NCBI GenBank assembly: GCA_014361095.1
Contig: JACIWF010000043.1
Coordinates: 1 to 9,839, forward strand
Direction of reading: 5' to 3'
Length of the DNA: 9,839 bases
Origin: Hadesarchaea archaeon
GTDB taxonomy: Archaea; Hadarchaeota; Hadarchaeia; Hadarchaeales; Hadarchaeaceae
Shown here piece by piece: positions 7,002 through 9,839 of the stretch. Numbering within the stretch: the first letter of the stretch is position 1; every line of letters begins with the position of its first letter. The notes beneath the pieces are model-generated. The model did not search any database. It was not told where the DNA came from and was given only the letters and a program-made list of their open reading frames with translations. The position numbers and the translations under genes were made by a program.

Positions 7002-7263
7002 AATAGTTGCCATGGGAGCAACTTAGATCTGGCATATGCTGGGCATTTTTCATTTCCAACATAGCCAACCATCTTTGTCGTTGTGTTTTCTCAGGAACGA
7101 CGGTAAGGATTGCTCTAGAATTCCGTGGCGGTGAAGCTGCACAACTAAAACATTTGCAGGTCTTTTTTTGTCTTGGCCACAGCTGCAAAAGGTTCAATGG
7201 GCAAGTTACAAAACGATTGAAAACAGGGTCAAAATCTGGTGTTTCGCTTGATTTCGAACAGTA

Positions 7264-7278
7264 CTCAAAAATTTTATA
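7264..7278 (+). promoter_or_regulatory. Candidate archaeal promoter of the MoaD-like gene
   Basis: CTCAAAAATTTTATA has an A-rich BRE-like part followed by TTTTATA, ending 26 bases before the ATG at 7305. Transcription would begin about 7298-7302, leaving a leader of only a few bases. The purine-rich GAAGAGGAAAAGG (7291-7303) before the ATG could serve as a ribosome site only if transcription starts further upstream. Confidence 0.5.
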
Positions 7279-7304
7279 GCCCCGCCAGATGAAGAGGAAA
7301 AGGT

Positions 7305-7586
7305 ATGGGAGTCAAAGTTAAATTTATTGGCGCCTTTCGCGATGCGGCGGGGACAAAAGAGGCTGAGGTAGAAGGGGTTAAAGATATTAGAGATTTGTTT
7401 AGTGCACTGGTCAAAAGGTTTGGTGAAAGGTTGAAAAAGGAAATGTTTGATCCTAAAACCGAAAGACTGCTTGATTGGGTTTTTGTGTCTTTAAATGGAA
7501 AAACCGTTAGATTGCCCGAGGATTTTGATAAGTCTTTGAAAGATGGAGACGTGATAGTTATTTATCCACCACTCGCTGGCGGGTGA
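7305..7586 (+). CDS. MoaD/ThiS-family sulfur carrier protein
   Basis: 93 residues with a beta-grasp pattern: a first strand VKVKFIGAFRDAAGTKEAEVEG, a helix at about 28-46 (DLFSALVKRFGERLKKEM), strand WVFVSLNGKTVRL, then LKDGDVIVIYPPLAGG. It ends exactly in Gly-Gly, the tail that is adenylated and thiocarboxylated in MoaD, ThiS and related carriers. DGDVIVIYPPLAGG is characteristic of MoaD-like proteins, as the small subunit of molybdopterin synthase that donates sulfur to form the dithiolene. Length is slightly above the ~80-90 usual, owing to a loop FDPKTERLLD. Its place beside an AOR gene pair and near a molybdenum hydroxylase fits supply of the tungsten/molybdenum pterin cofactor. No MoaE or MoeB is in the window. 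A role in tRNA thiolation or thiamin synthesis cannot be excluded. It is a single-gene unit, with its own promoter before it and a T-run after it. Confidence 0.92.
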   Translation: MGVKVKFIGAFRDAAGTKEAEVEGVKDIRDLFSALVKRFGERLKKEMFDPKTERLLDWVFVSLNGKTVRLPEDFDKSLKDGDVIVIYPPLAGG

Positions 7587-7588
7587 AA

Positions 7589-7606
7589 AATAATTTTTAT
7601 TTATAC
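7589..7606 (+). terminator. T-rich archaeal-type terminator after the MoaD-like gene
   Basis: Two bases after the TGA at 7584-7586 the sequence runs AAAATAATTTTTATTTAT, a T-rich tract with TTTTTATTT at 7594-7602 and no stem-loop. Archaeal transcription commonly stops at such tracts. It agrees with the next gene having its own promoter. Confidence 0.45.
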
Positions 7607-7689
7607 CATATTGTTGGCTGAAGATAGGACTTTTCATTTGAACTCTAAAAAGCCGGACCATAAGTTAACAGATAAATTTGTAATCTGGA

Positions 7690-7702
7690 AAAACTTATTA
7701 GG
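7690..7702 (+). promoter_or_regulatory. Candidate promoter for a leaderless transcript of the four-cluster ferredoxin gene
   Basis: AAACTTATTA (7691-7700), preceded by a GGAAA stretch, ends 23 bases before the ATG at 7724. From a TATA box here, initiation would fall at about 7720-7724, on or next to the start codon. The bases just before the ATG (GACTCCCCACAC) contain no ribosome-site match, so a leaderless mRNA is the simplest reading, and one common in archaea. Confidence 0.5.
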
Positions 7703-7723
7703 TTTGGAATAGACTCCCCACAC

Positions 7724-8218
7724 ATGAGCGATGAAGAAATCAAGGAAAAGCGTAAAACTCTCTTCACCGATGAGAGAAGATGCACGGGATGTCGTACCTG
7801 TGAGCTTGCCTGTGCTTTTTATCATTACAAGGAGAAAAACCCATCACGCGCGTTAATCAGAATAGTAAAACTTGAGAATAAGCTCAGAGATGTTCCGGTT
7901 GTGTGCAGGCACTGTGAGAAAGCTCCCTGCATGGAGGTTTGTCCGGTCAGCGCCATCAGTAGGAACAAAGAAACCGGCGCCGTTGTGATTGATCAAGAAA
8001 TATGTATTGGGTGTAGGGCCTGTGTTGAAGCTTGTCCATTCTCGATAATCGTAGTTGATCCAAAGACAAACAAGGTGGCGAAATGTGACCTTTGTGGCGG
8101 CAATCCTAGGTGCGCCATGGTTTGTCCGATGGGCGCTGTTTTCTTCGCGCGGCTGGATGTGGGTCCCAGAATCTTGGCAAGAAACAGGTTGGAGAAAAAG
8201 ATTTTGGAAAAACCTTGA
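7724..8218 (+). CDS. Four-[4Fe-4S] electron-transfer subunit of an AOR (AorA-like)
   Basis: 164 residues with exactly 16 cysteines, in four cluster motifs: C20-C23-C26-C30 (CTGCRTCELAC), C61-C64-C69-C73 (CRHCEKAPCMEVCP), C94-C97-C100-C104 (CIGCRACVEACP) and C121-C124-C130-C134 (CDLCGGNPRCAMVCP). This is the HycB/DmsB/AorA type of polyferredoxin subunit, which wires a pterin enzyme to its electron partner. It has no signal peptide or membrane segment, so a cytoplasmic location is expected. The ATG at 7724 has no ribosome site but a well-placed TATA-like element. It is followed by an AOR catalytic gene in the same direction with almost no gap. In multi-subunit AORs such as that of Aromatoleum (AorABC), AorA is this kind of protein bound to the tungsten subunit AorB; I infer the same pairing here. 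A flavin subunit (AorC) is not in the window and could follow downstream. Confidence 0.92.
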   Translation: MSDEEIKEKRKTLFTDERRCTGCRTCELACAFYHYKEKNPSRALIRIVKLENKLRDVPVVCRHCEKAPCMEVCPVSAISRNKETGAVVIDQEICIGCRACVEACPFSIIVVDPKTNKVAKCDLCGGNPRCAMVCPMGAVFFARLDVGPRILARNRLEKKILEKP

Positions 8219-8230
8219 ATGGGTGAGAAA

Positions 8231-9839
8231 ATGGAAAATGAAAAAATCTATGGTTGGGCCGGAACCATTATAAGGGTTGATCTTTCCCGGGAAAAGATAG
8301 TGAAGCAACCGCTGCCTAAAGAACTCACCATGAATTTTTTGGGTGGAGCCGGCATAAATGCAAAAATTTTGTATGATGAAGTGGGTCCGGAGATAGATCC
8401 GTTTGATCCTGAGAACAGGCTGATTTTTGGAACCGGTCCATTGACTGGGACGATGATCCCAACCAGTGGCAGATATACTGTGACCGCCAAAGGAGCTTTT
8501 ACTTTTGCTTTTGCAGACAGTAATTCAGGCGGACATTTCGGCCCAGAGTTAAAGTTTGCCGGTTATGACCACATAGTGTTTCAGGGCCGGGCCAGCAGAC
8601 CGGTTTATCTCTGGATTGATGACGATACCGTTGAGCTAAGGGATGCGAGCAAATTGTGGGGCAAGGATGTCTTCCAGTCCGACGATATCCTGAAAGAGGA
8701 AATCGGCGACCCTGATATAAAAATAGCTTTGATCGGTCCGGCGGGCGAGAATCTCGTCAGGGACGCGGCCATCATGAATGATAGGGCCAGGGCCGCAGGA
8801 TGGGGAGGCGTCGGTGCGGTCATGGGTTCTAAAAGGTTGAAGGCGATAGCCGTTCGCGGCACCAAGGGTGTTCAGGTGGCACATCCAGAGTTGGTCGAGG
8901 ATTTGTTTAAGAAATGTGTCGAGATGATGAAGGGCTCGGCGAAGTACAAGTGGTACAGCTACTATGGAAAACCTTGGCTCACCTGGCTGCGAAATGAAAA
9001 GCAGAAGTCCAATCCAACGAAGAACTTCACCCTCCCAAGGGTGCCTCCATCCGAGTTTCCTAAGGTGGATCATGAGGCCTTCGCCAAACACATCGTGAGA
9101 TGGAAGGGATGTTTCAACTGCCAGATGCACTGCGGCCATGTGCTCCGGGGACTTGAGGGACCATTTAAGGATGTGGTTGGTGAGGGTTACGAATATAATC
9201 AGATGATTGACGGCTACATGATGGGAATATTTGATTTGAACTTTGTGCTAAAGTGGGCAGTGGAGACCAACAGGCTGGGAATAGACTGTGATGGTCCGGC
9301 TTATGCTATCGCTTGGGCCATGGAGCTCTGGGAGCGGGGCTTGATCTCGGAGAAGGATACTGATGGGATAAAGCTAGAGTGGGGCAATCAGGAAGCCGCG
9401 TTGCTCATGTTGGACAAAATAGTTCGTCGGGAAGGTTTTGGCGATTTGCTTGCTGAAGGGACCAGACTTGCCGCGAGAAAATTTGGTAAGGGAACCGAGA
9501 AGTTCGCCCACCAAGTGAAAGGAGGAAGGATGGAAATTGATCCAAGGACGGGATGGGGAACGGCGCTTTCGCATGCCACTTCGACAAGGGGCTCGGATCA
9601 CCTCAAAGGCATGCCGCTCAGCAACGCTTATGGAAAATGGGCAGGCGTCGAATATAACTTTGCTGACGACAGCAGTACCGAAAACAAGGCCGAGGCGGTG
9701 ATATTCTTTGAGAACATGAACGCGGTTATCGATTCATTAGCAGTTTGTAAAAATGTTACTTGGACACAAAGTGAGGATAGTTTTGGATTGCCGGAGTATG
9801 CCGAGTGGATGTATGCGGTGACGGGTCTGCACTACACTG
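8231..9839 (+). CDS. AOR-family tungsten enzyme, catalytic subunit (AorB-like), cut by the window end
   Basis: 536 residues are visible of an expected ~600-620; the gene runs off the right edge. It starts with IYGWAGTIIRVDL, typical of AOR-family N-termini. Further landmarks are FGTGPLTG, DSNSGGHFGPELKFAGYD and ARAAGWGGVGAVMGSKRLKA in the N-terminal domain. The [4Fe-4S] ligands are C294, C297 and C301 (GCFNCQMHCG) and C506 (LAVCKN). The pterin loop RLGID ends at D352; GYE with E321 and SHATSTRGSDH with H457 match the expected active-site Glu and His. ATG 8231 has GGGTGAG 3-4 bases before it. ATG 8219, directly after the TGA of the preceding gene, is a real alternative: it would give MGEKMENE, and the other AOR in the window starts MGEKITEN. 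Close coupling to the four-cluster protein marks it as the catalytic half of an AorAB-like complex. Clearly diverged from the first AOR, so not a recent duplicate. Substrate unknown. Confidence 0.94.
   Translation, partial: MENEKIYGWAGTIIRVDLSREKIVKQPLPKELTMNFLGGAGINAKILYDEVGPEIDPFDPENRLIFGTGPLTGTMIPTSGRYTVTAKGAFTFAFADSNSGGHFGPELKFAGYDHIVFQGRASRPVYLWIDDDTVELRDASKLWGKDVFQSDDILKEEIGDPDIKIALIGPAGENLVRDAAIMNDRARAAGWGGVGAVMGSKRLKAIAVRGTKGVQVAHPELVEDLFKKCVEMMKGSAKYKWYSYYGKPWLTWLRNEKQKSNPTKNFTLPRVPPSEFPKVDHEAFAKHIVRWKGCFNCQMHCGHVLRGLEGPFKDVVGEGYEYNQMIDGYMMGIFDLNFVLKWAVETNRLGIDCDGPAYAIAWAMELWERGLISEKDTDGIKLEWGNQEAALLMLDKIVRREGFGDLLAEGTRLAARKFGKGTEKFAHQVKGGRMEIDPRTGWGTALSHATSTRGSDHLKGMPLSNAYGKWAGVEYNFADDSSTENKAEAVIFFENMNAVIDSLAVCKNVTWTQSEDSFGLPEYAEWMYAVTGLHYT

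Larger units (their letters stand above)
6925..7304. other. Divergent intergenic region without a supported gene
   Basis: 380 bases separate the starts of the M20 gene (minus) and the MoaD-like gene (plus). The ends hold candidate promoters for both directions, and a 6-bp inverted repeat lies at 6979-7001. The core (about 7002-7260) is open in one frame on each strand: a plus frame from a TTG at 7007 to 7279, and a minus frame ending at 6994 with a Cys-rich stretch KKTCKCFSC. Neither has an ATG start, a ribosome site or a motif I recognise, and they overlap almost completely, so at most one could be real. The plus frame ends inside the MoaD promoter. I see no tRNA, no C/D-box pair and no strong hairpin. 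It may be a long regulatory spacer or the remains of a decayed gene. Confidence 0.5.

Noticed and set aside
6994..7197. Minus-strand frame with KKTCKCFSC, resembling a zinc-ribbon fragment
   Set aside because: Two close Cys pairs alone do not make a zinc ribbon; there is no ATG, no ribosome site and no family match I recognise, and it overlaps the candidate operator.
7240..7265. GTTCGAAATC on the minus strand as a tRNA T-arm
   Set aside because: The flanking bases do not form the 5-bp T stem, and no acceptor or anticodon arm can be built around it.
7007..7279. 90-codon plus-strand frame in the divergent intergenic region
   Set aside because: It starts with TTG without a ribosome site, has a Cys/Trp-rich composition unlike its neighbours and no recognisable motif, and its stop lies in the MoaD promoter. 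It is described within the intergenic entry instead.
7607..7690. C/D-box small RNA in the gap after the MoaD-like gene
   Set aside because: A CTGA is present near 7616, but there is no RTGATGA C box upstream, so no C/D pair.
8605..9139. Minus-strand frames opposite the second AOR
   Set aside because: Shadows of the AOR reading frame, which has all four cluster cysteines and family motifs.

Overview
The window looks archaeal, from an uncultured lineage I cannot place. The grounds are tungsten-type aldehyde:ferredoxin oxidoreductases (AORs), promoters that look like a TATA box about 25-30 nt before the start codon (one apparently leaderless), GGTGA-type ribosome sites, and a T-run after a stop codon that resembles an archaeal terminator. 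Gene density is high and nearly all genes are metabolic. I see no tRNA, rRNA, IS element, CRISPR array or phage gene.

Layout. (1) Positions 2-4077, plus strand: the C-terminal end of a molybdenum-hydroxylase FAD subunit, its [2Fe-2S] subunit, a complete AOR-family catalytic protein without an adjacent ferredoxin, and an amidohydrolase of the MTA/SAH-deaminase type. (2) Positions 4074-6924, minus strand, convergent with the first block: a probable operon transcribed M20 amidohydrolase/peptidase, RidA-fold protein, iron-containing alcohol dehydrogenase. (3) Positions 6925-7304: a divergent intergenic region with candidate promoters facing both ways and a small inverted repeat, but no gene I can support. 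(4) Positions 7305-9839, plus strand: a MoaD/ThiS-like sulfur carrier, a protein with four [4Fe-4S] motifs, and a second AOR catalytic subunit cut off by the window end. The last two resemble the AorA-AorB pair of multi-subunit aldehyde oxidoreductases.

How the genes may work together. Two classes of pterin-cofactor enzyme (molybdenum hydroxylase and tungsten AOR) sit with a MoaD-like protein that could supply sulfur for the dithiolene of their cofactor. The alcohol dehydrogenase could interconvert alcohols with the aldehydes that the AORs oxidise. The amidohydrolase, M20 hydrolase, RidA-like protein and molybdenum hydroxylase together recall bacterial clusters for anaerobic degradation of purines or other N-heterocycles (xdh/ygfM/ssnA/ygeY type). 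The inferred theme is catabolism of a nitrogenous, possibly heterocyclic, compound through hydroxylation, deamination, amide hydrolysis and aldehyde oxidation to ferredoxin. The substrate is not visible from the sequence. The most unusual single protein is the RidA-like one, which lacks the residues that define archetypal RidA deaminases.
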